Part shown: positions 27,024 through 35,997 of the stretch, piece after piece | Layout of the letters: every line of letters begins with the position of its first letter | Position numbering within the stretch: position 1 is the stretch's first letter | Assembly: GCA_026991575.1 (NCBI GenBank) | Contig: JALXBF010000087.1 | Coordinates: 1-61,790, forward strand | Direction of reading: 5' to 3' | Origin: Planctomycetota bacterium | Lineage (GTDB): Bacteria > Planctomycetota > Planctomycetia > JALXBF01 | DNA: 61,790 nucleotides | Notes under the pieces: model-generated | The model's input: the letters and a program-made list of their open reading frames with translations, nothing else | Told to the model about the DNA's origin: nothing | Database searches by the model: none | Translations under genes and position numbers: made by a program

Positions 27024-28445
27024 ATGCACCGCTTCTCGGCCACCATGAGCACGGTGCTCGTCGCCACGACACTGCTGGCCGCAACCGATCCGGCAGGCTA
27101 CGCTCAGCAGCGGGAACGCCCCGACAATGAGACGTTCCTCCACCAGTCGCCCCGCGTTGGCGAACTCATTCCGGACGTGATCGGTTACGACGAGCAAGGT
27201 GAGCCGTTCCCGCTGCGAGCCAGGCTACGCGGCAGCTATACGGTACTGGTCTTCGGCTGCCTGACGTGACCGCCTTTCTTGCGAAAGGTCCCCGGTCTGG
27301 AGGCCCTCCAACGCGACTACGGCCCGAAAGGCGTCAAGTTCTACTACGTCTACAAGGCGCTGGCACACCCGGAACTGCACGGCTATGTCACGCCTTACAC
27401 GCTCCAGGAGCGGCTCGCACACGTACGCGAAGCGCGCCGCCGGCTACGCACGCAGATCCCCTGGATCGTGGACGCCATGGATAACCGGATCAAACACGCC
27501 TTCGGCGACCGTCCCAACTCGGAGTTCCTGATCGACCCGGAAGGCATCGTGCTGGTGAAGCGAGCCTGGAGCAATCCGCAGGCGTTACGTGCCGATCTGG
27601 AACGCATCGTCGGCCCGGTCGCGCAGCGTACCGACCCGGACGAGCTCGAGCTCGGCCGGTTGCCCGGCCGCTCCGAAGCGCGACCGGCAGAGCTGCCACG
27701 GCTGGAGCTACCGGCGGCGCTGGTACCGGTCCGCGTTCGCCCCCATCTGGCCACGAGCACGGAGCCGTTCTACGCGAAGCTCCGCGTCGAGGCCGAGCGG
27801 TCCGTGCTTCGCACCGGGTCCGGAAAGCTGTACTTTGGCCTGCGCCTGGACCCACTCTACGGCGTGCACTGGAACAACCTGGTCGGCCCAGTGAAGGTCT
27901 CGATCGACGCTGCCGACAGAATCCGCGTCTCCAAGACAGCCCTGGTCGCGCCTCGGCCAGAGCAGGACTCGGACGCCGCGCCCCGCGAATTCCTGCTCGA
28001 CGTCACGGATGCACAGCGCGGCGCAACGCTCCGCGTGACCGTGCACTACGCGGCGTGCCACGGCAAAGAAGGCTGGTGCAAGATCCTGGCCCAGCAGTTC
28101 ACGATCATCCTGGAGCGGGACCCGGATGCGGGCCGCGTCCTACGCGGCCGAGCACGCCGGCCAGTCCGGTCCGAACGGGCGACAGACGGCGACCAGGCCG
28201 CTCGCCGCAGCGGGCCACTGCTACGCGGCACGGTCGTGCAAGTCGGATCCGGCCAGCTGCTGCTCCGCACCGCCGACGGCGATACCATAAAGCTGCGGCT
28301 CCTGCCCGGCTCCTACGCCGTGCAGCGTGGCAAGCGGGTGGCGTTGCAAACGGTGCGTAGCGGCCAGCGGGTCGCAGTGCGGACGATCGCAACCGGGGCA
28401 ACCCCAGCGGTACGCTACGTGCTGCTGTTGCCGTCCGAACCGTAA
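27024..28445 (+). CDS. Exported deiodinase-like selenoprotein with DsbD-alpha-like domain
   Basis: A 473-residue protein if TGA at 27267-27269 is read as selenocysteine (Sec82). A signal peptide (about 1-28) suggests export. The thioredoxin-like domain (about 38-200) has VLVFGCLTUPPF, matching the GSCTUPPF site of iodothyronine deiodinases, AHP at 114-116 where deiodinases have EAHP, and VDAMDN (149-154) with a following AFGDRP, like the deiodinase MDN and AYG segments. A second domain (about 240-365) resembles the DsbD N-terminal domain and has VTVHYAACHGKEGWCK with Cys345 and Cys352. A beta-rich C-terminus (about 400-473) follows. The frame is intact before and after TGA. The start has GGAGG at 27012. 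Substrate is unknown; thyroid hormone is not implied. Confidence 0.85.
27268..27310 (+). promoter_or_regulatory. Candidate SECIS region of the deiodinase-like gene
   Basis: Two hairpins follow the TGA. The first pairs GACCG (27268-27272) with CGGTC (27293-27297) around an inner CCTTTC/GAAAGG stem (27273-27288, loop TTGC). The second is TGGAG (27298-27302) with CTCCA (27306-27310) around loop GCC, whose G starts 34 bases after TGA and fits the bacterial SECIS pattern. Which is used cannot be told by eye. Confidence 0.5.
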
Positions 28446-28480
28446 GATGCGGCAGCGGTTCTCGTCGGAGGAACCAGACC

Positions 28481-29482
28481 GTGCGGGTAGCGGTTCTTGG
28501 CGCAGGCGCCATGGGCACGGCGTGCGCCCGGCTACTGGCGACCAAAGAGACGGTCTCGGTGCTACTGTGGTGCCGCCGCGGCGAGTTGGCCGAACAGCTG
28601 CGCCGACGGCGTGAGAACCACGTGTACCTGCCCGGGGTCCGACTGCCTGAACAGATCACGATCACCGCAGAGACCGCGCCGCTGCGCGAAGCCGACCTGT
28701 ACGTGGTGGCAATCCCCTGCGTGCACCTGCGCAGCGGCCTGACCCCCCTGGCCGGTTTGCTACGCGCCAACCCGGCGCCGGCCGTCAGCGTGATTAAGGG
28801 CCTGGAACGGGAAACATTCTTGCGCCCTAGCCAGATCATCTGCGAGGTAGCCGGCCAGCGCCCTGTTGCCGTGCTCAGCGGGCCCAGCCACGCGGAGGAA
28901 TTCAGCCGAGACCTGCCGACCACCGTCGTGGTTGCCTGCCAGGACGAGCGACTGGCCCGACAGATCCAGCAACTGTTTGCCACCCGTCGGTTCCGCGTGT
29001 ACACCAATCCGGATGTCGTCGGGGTTGAGCTGGCCGGAGCATTGAAGAACGTCATCGGCATCGCCGCAGGCGTGTGTGACGGGCTGAAGTTCGGAGACAA
29101 CGCCAAAGCCTCGCTGCTGACCAGAGGCCTGGTGGAGATCACGCGCTTCGGAACCGCACTCGGGGGTCTCCGGGAAACGTTCTGGGGCTTGGCCGGCCTG
29201 GGTGATCTGATCACCACCTGCGTCAGCCCCTACGGGCGAAACCGGTCGGTGGGCGAGGCGCTGGGCCGCGGCGAGCCGCTGGATCAGATCCTGGCCCGAA
29301 TGCAAGCCGTGCCCGAAGGCGTCTGGACGTGCAAGACCGTGCACGATATCGCCCGCGCACGGGGCATCGAGATGCCGATCACCGAGCAGGTCTATCGCGT
29401 GCTCTACGAAGGCGCCGACCCGCTGGCCGCCGTCGACGCGCTGATGACCCGCGAACTCAAAGCCGAGCACGCGGCCGACTGA
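28481..29482 (+). CDS. gpsA: Glycerol-3-phosphate dehydrogenase [NAD(P)+]
   Basis: A 333-residue cytoplasmic enzyme reducing dihydroxyacetone phosphate to sn-glycerol 3-phosphate for phospholipid synthesis. The nucleotide loop is VAVLGAGAMGTA (3-14). Substrate-domain motifs include LSGPSHAEEFSRDLPT, VELAGALKNVIGIAAGVCDG with the catalytic Lys, and GLAGLGDLITTCVSPYGRNR. Length matches the family. It uses a GTG start preceded by CGGAGGA. It begins 35 bases after the deiodinase-like gene and could be co-transcribed with it. Confidence 0.96.
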   Translation: MRVAVLGAGAMGTACARLLATKETVSVLLWCRRGELAEQLRRRRENHVYLPGVRLPEQITITAETAPLREADLYVVAIPCVHLRSGLTPLAGLLRANPAPAVSVIKGLERETFLRPSQIICEVAGQRPVAVLSGPSHAEEFSRDLPTTVVVACQDERLARQIQQLFATRRFRVYTNPDVVGVELAGALKNVIGIAAGVCDGLKFGDNAKASLLTRGLVEITRFGTALGGLRETFWGLAGLGDLITTCVSPYGRNRSVGEALGRGEPLDQILARMQAVPEGVWTCKTVHDIARARGIEMPITEQVYRVLYEGADPLAAVDALMTRELKAEHAAD

Positions 29483-29565
29483 AGCGGCCCTACGCGCCGG
29501 CTCAGGGCCGGGCAGGCCGCTTCCCCGCAAAGGCCGCCGCCGCTGCCGGTCGGGCACCAGCCGGC

Positions 29566-29571
29566 TACAAT
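29566..29571 (+). promoter_or_regulatory. Possible -10 element for the small exported gene
   Basis: TACAAT lies 40 bases before the start at 29612, with a weak CTGCCG about 17 bases upstream as a -35 candidate. Confidence 0.3.
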
Positions 29572-29611
29572 CGAACGTATAGAAATCGGGGATTGCTCGG
29601 AGTGCGACAAG

Positions 29612-29923
29612 ATGCCTCGACTGCTAGCTCTCGTAGCCACAGGGCTTGCGCTGGTCGGTTGGTCTGCCGCTGTTCTGGCCTCAACGCCGGCACACTCGCC
29701 CGGTAGAGCTCACGTCATCTGGTCGGTCCTCGCGCAGCAACAACCGCAGCAGCAACAACCGGCGCAGGGCGCGCCGCCAGAACGGCCCGGCAAGCCGCGC
29801 TGGAAGGGCCACCGGCTCAAAGGGCACGAAAAGCCGGTGACGCAGACGATCCTGACCATGTTTGCCTTGATCGGCGTGCTGTACACGATCGCCCGCACGG
29901 CCCGCCGCGCATACGGCGACTGA
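29612..29923 (+). CDS. Small membrane-associated hypothetical protein
   Basis: A 103-residue protein with an N-terminal hydrophobic signal (LLALVATGLALVGWSAAVLA), a Gln/Pro-rich linker (AQQQPQQQQPAQ), a basic stretch (KPRWKGHRLKGHEK) and a C-terminal hydrophobic segment (ILTMFALIGVLYTIA). It may be anchored in the membrane by the C-terminal helix. Function unknown. The start follows the possible -10 element, and composition fits a real gene. Confidence 0.6.
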   Translation: MPRLLALVATGLALVGWSAAVLASTPAHSPGRAHVIWSVLAQQQPQQQQPAQGAPPERPGKPRWKGHRLKGHEKPVTQTILTMFALIGVLYTIARTARRAYGD

Positions 29924-30205
29924 CGCTGCCCACCGGCGCGCCGGTGCTGCCCATCAGATCCTCGCCCTCGCAAATGCGCCTGCGGCAGAGTTCCTCTGCA
30001 CCGGAGCCATGACATCATCTCCGCCCTGCCCGGCCCGTCGCGGCCACGCCCCGGCGGCGCCCGGTGTCGCCACCATCGGCTGAGGCACGGCACAACAGAC
30101 ACCCCCCTGCCAGAGACTGGTGTTCGGCTGGTGCATGCTCTAGACTAGCACCCGGAGCCCGAAGCACGGGTGGCCGTGAACACTGTCTCAGGAGTCAGCA
30201 GCACC

Positions 30206-30901
30206 ATGACCGGCATCGTCCTTGCCCTGTTGGCCTCTGGCACCTGGCTTGCCCCCCTGGCCGACACCGAACCGAACGAACCGATCCTGGAAGCGATCGA
30301 GTGGACCGACATCTGGGTGCCCCATGCCAACGAGAACAAGCTACCCCGTGTCCTCCTAGTCGGCGACTCGATCACACGCGGTTACTACCGGGTGGTCGAG
30401 CGTGGCCTGGCGGGCAAGGCCTACTGCGCGCGGTTTGCAACGTCGATGTTCCTGTCAAACCCGGACTACCTCGACACGCTGAAGATCCTGCTGCGACGCT
30501 ATGACTTCGCAGTCATCCACATCAACAACGGGTTGCATGGCTTTGGCTACAGCGAGCAGGCCTACGCGGCCGGCTTAGAGCAGCTGCTGAGAGTCATCCG
30601 CAGCTACGCTCCCCGCGCCGTTGTGATCTGGGCCCAGACGACGCCCGTGCGCACGCGTGGCAAGTTGCAGGAGCTCGACGAGCATCTGACCGCACGGGTG
30701 CGGCGCCGCAATGAGCTGGCGCGGGCCGTCATGCAGCGGCACGGCATCGCGGTCAACGACCTGTTCTCCGTTGTCGCGGACCATCCGGAGTACTTCCGAC
30801 CAGACGGGGTACACTACACGGCACGCGGGTACGAGATTCTCGGCGCGCGGGTCCGCGCGGCCGTGCTCCAGGTGCTGGAGCAGGCCAACCGCCAGCCTTG
30901 A
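30206..30901 (+). CDS. SGNH/GDSL-family hydrolase
   Basis: A 231-residue esterase-type enzyme. Block I is VLLVGDSITRGYY with the nucleophile Ser; Asn of block III lies in IHINNGLHGFGYSEQ; and block V is YFRPDGVHYTARGYEI with Asp and His. A short hydrophobic N-terminus may be a signal peptide, suggesting action outside the cytoplasm on acylated sugars or lipids. The ATG at 30206 is preceded by AGGAG, though a GTG at 30170 is also open. It lies 96 bases before the peroxidase gene on the same strand. Confidence 0.88.
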   Translation: MTGIVLALLASGTWLAPLADTEPNEPILEAIEWTDIWVPHANENKLPRVLLVGDSITRGYYRVVERGLAGKAYCARFATSMFLSNPDYLDTLKILLRRYDFAVIHINNGLHGFGYSEQAYAAGLEQLLRVIRSYAPRAVVIWAQTTPVRTRGKLQELDEHLTARVRRRNELARAVMQRHGIAVNDLFSVVADHPEYFRPDGVHYTARGYEILGARVRAAVLQVLEQANRQP

Positions 30902-30927
30902 TCGGCGCGGCACGGTGTTCGTAAGAT
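30898..30927 (+). promoter_or_regulatory. Candidate promoter for the di-haem peroxidase
   Basis: TTGATC (30898-30903) and TAAGAT (30922-30927) are 18 bases apart and lie about 70 bases before the peroxidase start. The -35 overlaps the end of the SGNH hydrolase gene. Confidence 0.4.
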
Positions 30928-30997
30928 GTTGCAGTTGGCACCTGATACCAACTAGCTGGTCCTCACCGAGCGGGTCTGTAGCGAAGGGAGTAGAGCG

Positions 30998-32437
30998 ATG
31001 GTCGTGGTAAGACGGTTTCGCTTCGTCGGCCTGGTTGCTGTGGCACTGGGCGCGTGGCTGCTGAGCGGATGCGGCGGGGGTGGCGGAGAAGGGGTTTCAG
31101 CGCCGGAGCCGTCGGCTCCGACCGAAGGGGCTGCTGTGAGCGGTACTGAGGGGGAGGCGGAGGTGACGGACACGGCCGAAGCCCCGGCCGAGGAGGCTAA
31201 GCCGGAGGCTGCCGTCACGAAGGAAGCCGAAGGGGCGCCGGCTGCTGAGAAAGCAGCCGCGCAAGCAGCCGCCGAAGCGGAGCGCGCTGCCGGTGGTTTG
31301 AAGCGGATCCCCATCGAGGACTTTTTCGTTCTGGGCGGTCGTCAGGAGGGCAAGGAGACGTTGTCGTTGGAGGAGATCAAGGCGTTCCTGGACAATCCTG
31401 CTCACCATGAGCCTGTCCTGCCGGTGGTGCCGCTTGGGCTGGACCAGAACATTCAGGATTACATCCCGAGTGACAACCCGCTGACGATCGCCAAGGTGGA
31501 GCTGGGTCGTCAGCTGTACTTCGATGCCCGCCTGTCCAAGAACAACACCGTCTCCTGCGCCACCTGCCATGACCCGGCGAAGGGTTTCTCCGACGGGCAG
31601 CCGGTTTCGACTGGCATTAACGGTCAGAAGGGCACGCGGAACGCTCCGACGGTGTTCAACCGGGTCTATGGCAAGACGCAGTTCTGGGATGGTCGTGCGG
31701 CGAGTTTGGAGGAGCAGGCGCTGGGACCGATTCAGAATCCGATTGAGATGGGTTTCACGCTGGAAGGCGTCGTCGAACGTCTGAAGGGGATTGAGGGGTA
31801 CCGGATCCAGTTTGAGAGGATCTTTGGCGACGTCACGCCCGATGCGATCGCGAAAGCGATTGCCAGTTTTGAGCGGGTGATTCTGGTCGGCGGCTCGCCG
31901 TACGACTACTACGTCGAAGCGCAGCGGTTTGCCGACTTGACCGACGAGGACCTGGCGGAGGATCCGGAGCTGAAGGCGCGGGTGGAAGCGGCCCGGAAGG
32001 CAGCGGCGGAACGGCCGATGTCGGAAGCGGCGATCCGCGGCATGAAGCTGTTCTTTGGCAAGGCCCGGTGCACTCAGTGCCATGTGGGCCCGAACTTTAC
32101 GGATGAGCTGTTCTGGAACCTCGGTGTCGGCATGGACAAAGAGAACCCGGACCTGGGGCGGTACAACGTGACCAAGCAGGAAAAGGACAAGGGTGCGTTC
32201 AAGACGCCGACGGTGCGCAACGTCACGCTCAATGCCCCCTACATGCATGACGGCAGCGAGAAGACGCTGATGGATGTCATCGAGCTGTACAACAAGGGGG
32301 GCATCAAGAACGAGTGGTTGAGCGATCGCATGGTGCCGCTGAACCTCACCGAGCAGGAGAAGAAGGACCTAGTTGAGTTCCTGAAGGCTCTGGAAGGCGA
32401 AGTCCCAAAGATCCCCTTGCCTCGGTTGCCCCAGTAA
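30998..32437 (+). CDS. Di-haem cytochrome c peroxidase family lipoprotein
   Basis: A 479-residue exported haem protein of the CcpA/MauG family. The lipobox is LLSGC (Cys25). A linker of about 70 residues rich in Ala, Glu and Pro spaces the enzyme from the membrane. Two c-haem sites are intact: SCATCH (Cys187-His191) and CTQCH (Cys358-His362). NAPTVFNRVYGKTQFWDGR and the later FKTPTVRNVTLNAPYMHDGS are family-typical. It should take electrons from a small cytochrome and reduce hydrogen peroxide in the periplasm. A GGGAG ribosome site precedes the ATG. A cytochrome c gene lies 5.4 kb downstream. Confidence 0.95.
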   Translation: MVVVRRFRFVGLVAVALGAWLLSGCGGGGGEGVSAPEPSAPTEGAAVSGTEGEAEVTDTAEAPAEEAKPEAAVTKEAEGAPAAEKAAAQAAAEAERAAGGLKRIPIEDFFVLGGRQEGKETLSLEEIKAFLDNPAHHEPVLPVVPLGLDQNIQDYIPSDNPLTIAKVELGRQLYFDARLSKNNTVSCATCHDPAKGFSDGQPVSTGINGQKGTRNAPTVFNRVYGKTQFWDGRAASLEEQALGPIQNPIEMGFTLEGVVERLKGIEGYRIQFERIFGDVTPDAIAKAIASFERVILVGGSPYDYYVEAQRFADLTDEDLAEDPELKARVEAARKAAAERPMSEAAIRGMKLFFGKARCTQCHVGPNFTDELFWNLGVGMDKENPDLGRYNVTKQEKDKGAFKTPTVRNVTLNAPYMHDGSEKTLMDVIELYNKGGIKNEWLSDRMVPLNLTEQEKKDLVEFLKALEGEVPKIPLPRLPQ

Positions 32438-32581
32438 ACCGCGTGCCGCGTTTCTGGTAAGCTAGCAGGCAGTCTGGACGCAGCCGGTGCTGGCCTGAGA
32501 TCGTCCGGCCGGGCCCGCTGCGTCCTTTCTGTTCCTGGCCAATCCTGCCCTGGCTCATGGGTCTGTCGATCGGTTCTCCCG

Positions 32582-34009
32582 ATGGCTCTGACACCCGTTT
32601 GCCTCATCAATGTGGTCGGCCTGACCCGCGGGCTGCTCGGGCCTCACGCACCAAACCTGATGGCTCTAGCCGAACGGGGCGTGGTGGCATCGCTGGAAGA
32701 GGCGCTGCCAGCGGTGACGTGCTCGGCCCAGGCAAGCATGCTCACGGGCTCGCTCCCCACGGAGCACGGCGTCGTCGGCAACGGTTGGTACTGGCGTAAC
32801 CTGGGCGAGGTCCGCTTCTGGCTTCAGTCGAACCGGCTGATTCAGCGACCGACACTGTACCGCGTCGCGCGACGGCTGGCGCGGCAGCGCGGCGAACCGT
32901 TTAGCTGTGCCAAGCTGTTTTGGTGGTTCAACCAGGGGGCGCCGGTTGAATGGAGCGTCACGCCGAAGCCGTATTACGGCGCGGATGGCTCAAAGGTCTT
33001 CGCCATTCATGGCTGGCCTCAGGAGTTGCCGGCGTGGCTGGAACGCGCGTTGGGCCGGTTCCCGTTCCATGCGTTCTGGGGGCCGTTGTCCGGGATCGCA
33101 TCGAGTCGGTGGATTGCTGATGCTACGGCGCTGGTAATCCGCCGTTACCGGCCGGTGCTCACTTTGTGCTACTTGCCCCATCTGGACTATGACCTGCAGC
33201 GCTTCGGCCCGGAGCCGGAGCTTGTTCATCGGGCGGTCGGGCAGGTGGACGAATGCGTGGGGGCCGTGGTGGCGGCGTGCCGGGACGAAGGCATTGAACC
33301 GGTGGTCGTCTCCGAGTACGGACTGGTTCCTGTCCGCAGGCCGGTGTACCTGAATCGTCTTCTGCGTGAGCGTGGCTGGTTGGTGGTGCGCGATGGTCCC
33401 TTCGGTGAGACGTTGGAGACCTTCCAGTCGCGTGCGTTCGCGGTGGTGGACCACCAGGTGGCTCACGTGTACGTGCGGCCGCCTGGTTTGCGAGCCAAGG
33501 TTGCCGAGGTGCTGGCGGCGACCGATGGCGTCGACCGGGTGCTGGTGACCGTGGCGGAGAAGCAGGCGCACGGGCTGGCACACCCGCGTGCTGGCGATCT
33601 GGTGGTGCTGGCGGAGCCGGATGCGTGGTTTGCGTATCCCTACTGGCTGGAGGACCGCCGCGCGCCGGACTTCGCACGTACGGTCGACATCCATCGCAAG
33701 CCCGGGTACGATCCTTGCGAGTTGTTCTTTGACCCGGCGTTGCGTCTGCCCAAGCTGCGGGTTGCCCGCCGGCTTCTGGCCCGTAGGCTTGGCTTCCGGA
33801 ACTTGATCGACGTCGTGCCGTTGGATGCCACGCTGGTGCGCGGTAGCCACGGGCTACGGGCTACGCGCGAGGAAAGCCGGCCGGTGTACATCGGACCGCG
33901 GACCGAGCCGCTGCCGCGGCGGGTCACCGACGTTTACAGCACGGTGCTGCGCCTCCTGGGGCTGGAGCCTACCGAAGCGGAGCGTGCGCTCGAGGGCAAG
34001 CGTTACTGA
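32582..34009 (+). CDS. Alkaline phosphatase superfamily / nucleotide pyrophosphatase-like protein
   Basis: A 475-residue protein of the phosphodiesterase/nucleotide pyrophosphatase group. The nucleophile region LPAVTCSAQASMLTGSLPTEHGVVGN is recognisable (Thr nucleophile). The first metal site, usually DG(L/M), reads INVVGLT, and the later SDHGM reads SEYGL, so metal ligands differ from classic members. This variant may be a distinct subfamily. There is no signal peptide. The stop overlaps the NhaC-like start by one base (TGATG), so the genes are coupled. The ribosome site is weak. Confidence 0.8.
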   Translation: MALTPVCLINVVGLTRGLLGPHAPNLMALAERGVVASLEEALPAVTCSAQASMLTGSLPTEHGVVGNGWYWRNLGEVRFWLQSNRLIQRPTLYRVARRLARQRGEPFSCAKLFWWFNQGAPVEWSVTPKPYYGADGSKVFAIHGWPQELPAWLERALGRFPFHAFWGPLSGIASSRWIADATALVIRRYRPVLTLCYLPHLDYDLQRFGPEPELVHRAVGQVDECVGAVVAACRDEGIEPVVVSEYGLVPVRRPVYLNRLLRERGWLVVRDGPFGETLETFQSRAFAVVDHQVAHVYVRPPGLRAKVAEVLAATDGVDRVLVTVAEKQAHGLAHPRAGDLVVLAEPDAWFAYPYWLEDRRAPDFARTVDIHRKPGYDPCELFFDPALRLPKLRVARRLLARRLGFRNLIDVVPLDATLVRGSHGLRATREESRPVYIGPRTEPLPRRVTDVYSTVLRLLGLEPTEAERALEGKRY

Positions 34010-35997
34010 TGCGTTCTGCTGCAATCGCTAACCTGGTTCCTCTCCTGGCCCCCCTTCTCATGGCCTTCTCCGTCCCTGCCCGCTGTCTCGCGGAGTCGTC
34101 CGGATGGCGGCTGGAGCTTGTGCCGGAGCGAGCGTACGTGGTTGGTGACGTGGCCACGACGCTCCGGCTGCGGGTCCTGGACCAGCGCGGCAACCCTAGT
34201 GATCGGTTCGATGGTCGGCAGCCCGAGCTCACCGGACTCGGCCGGCGCCGACCCGACGGCTCCATTGAACCGTTGACGACTGGTCCCCCGCTCCGCCGGG
34301 GCAGCGCCGTGGTGCAGGGCATCGTGATCGCCGATCGCGTGACCGTTCGGCTCGGGGACTTGCAAGCCCACTGGCAGCCGCGGCGGATCGCGGGCTGGTG
34401 GTCGCTGGTCCCGCCGGCGGCGGCCATCATCCTGGCGCTGGTGACGCGACAGGTCCTGTTAGCCCTGTTCGTCGGGATCTACATCGGGGTGCTGGTGGTT
34501 GAGGGCTGGCATCCTCTGGTGGCCTTCCTCCGCACGTTGGATCGGAACTTGCTGGATACGGTCGCCGACAGCGGCCACGCGGCCGTGCTGTTGTTCACGG
34601 CAGCCCTGGGGGGGATGATCGGCGTGATCAGCCGCAGCGGTGGCATGGAGGCACTGGTCACGTTGCTTGGCCGCAAGGTGCGGACCCGGCGGGGGGGCAT
34701 GCTGGTTTCCTGGCTCATGGGCGTGTTGGTCTTCTTTGACGACTACGCCAACTGCCTGCTGGTCGGCTCCACTCTGCGGCCCTTTACCGATAAGCTGCGA
34801 ATCTCACGCGAGAAGCTCTCCTTCATCGTCGACTCGACTGCCGCGCCAGTAGCCACCCTCGCACTGGTATCGACCTGGATCGGCTATCAGCTCAGCCAGA
34901 TCGAGACCGCTCACGTGGTCCCTGCTAACCAGGTCTACAACCTCTTCCTGCACTGCCTGCCATACAGCTTCTACAGCATCTTCGCCATCTTCTTCGTCTT
35001 CCTCGTCGCGTCGTCCCAGCGCGACTTTGGCCCGATGTACGCCGCGGAACTGCGCGCAGTCCGCGAGGGTCTGGTGCTCCGCGACGGCGCCCAGCCGCTG
35101 TCGGAGACGGAGCTGGTAAGCCGCGTGGCGCTCGCACCGGAGGACCTGCGCCGGGCCACCTGCGTACCGCTCGGCGCCATCCTCACGGTGCTCCTCACCG
35201 TGACGATCGGTCTGTACGTCAGCGGCCGGGCTGCGCTGGGACCAGAAGCTGGCACGGCCGATCTGCGTACGATCATCGGCAGCGCGGATCCCTACCAGGC
35301 GCTTCTGTGGGCGTCTTTCGGTGGGGGCTTCGTAGCCATCGGTCTGGCAACATTGCTGGGACTGACCAGTCTCTCCGAAGCCATGGAAGCATGGATCGCG
35401 GGCTGCCGCTCGATGATGCTGGCTCTGATCATCCTGGTGCTGGCCTGGACCATCGGCGACGTCTGCCGCGAGTACCTGCTTACCGGTCCCTGGCTGGTGA
35501 ACCGCTTGCATCCGCCCCCGCAACTGATGCCCGTGGCTGTTTTCATCGCCTCCGCGGTGATCTCCTTCTCCACAGGCACCTCCTTCGGCACCATGGCGAT
35601 CGTCATTCCGGTAGCGGCTCCCATGGTGTGGGCGGTTACGGGGGAGGCATCCGGCCTGTCGCCTGAAACAGCCGCGACGATCCGTTACGCAGCGCTGGGC
35701 AGCGTGCTCTCCGGCGCCGTCTTCGGTGACCACTGCTCGCCACTGTCCGACACGACGATCCTCTCGTCGATGGCCTCCGCGGCCGATCACATCGACCACG
35801 TACGGACTCAGGCCCCTTATGCTCTACTCACCGCCCTCGTCGCAGCCCTGACGGGCTATATTCCCGCAGGCTTCGGCCATCCGGCGCCGGTATCGCTGGT
35901 CGCCGGCGCGGTGGCGCTGGTGACGATCATCCTGCTGGTTGGCCGCCGCGTCGCGCCCGCGGCAGCTGCAGCGCGCGAGCCGGGAGGAAACCCGTGA
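34009..35997 (+). CDS. NhaC family Na+/H+ antiporter with exported N-terminal domain
   Basis: A 662-residue membrane transporter. Residues 1-28 resemble a signal peptide, and 29-125 form a small domain outside the membrane (ERAYVVGDVATTLRLRVLD). About a dozen helices follow. Family motifs are GMIGVISRSGGMEAL, VFFDDYANCLLVGSTLRP, IVDSTAAPVATLALVSTWIGYQ and SGAVFGDHCSPLSDTTILSS. It should exchange Na+ or another cation or anion for protons. The extra N-terminal domain is unusual for this family. It is coupled to the phosphatase-like gene upstream and the CPBP protease downstream. Confidence 0.9.
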   Translation: MRSAAIANLVPLLAPLLMAFSVPARCLAESSGWRLELVPERAYVVGDVATTLRLRVLDQRGNPSDRFDGRQPELTGLGRRRPDGSIEPLTTGPPLRRGSAVVQGIVIADRVTVRLGDLQAHWQPRRIAGWWSLVPPAAAIILALVTRQVLLALFVGIYIGVLVVEGWHPLVAFLRTLDRNLLDTVADSGHAAVLLFTAALGGMIGVISRSGGMEALVTLLGRKVRTRRGGMLVSWLMGVLVFFDDYANCLLVGSTLRPFTDKLRISREKLSFIVDSTAAPVATLALVSTWIGYQLSQIETAHVVPANQVYNLFLHCLPYSFYSIFAIFFVFLVASSQRDFGPMYAAELRAVREGLVLRDGAQPLSETELVSRVALAPEDLRRATCVPLGAILTVLLTVTIGLYVSGRAALGPEAGTADLRTIIGSADPYQALLWASFGGGFVAIGLATLLGLTSLSEAMEAWIAGCRSMMLALIILVLAWTIGDVCREYLLTGPWLVNRLHPPPQLMPVAVFIASAVISFSTGTSFGTMAIVIPVAAPMVWAVTGEASGLSPETAATIRYAALGSVLSGAVFGDHCSPLSDTTILSSMASAADHIDHVRTQAPYALLTALVAALTGYIPAGFGHPAPVSLVAGAVALVTIILLVGRRVAPAAAAAREPGGNP

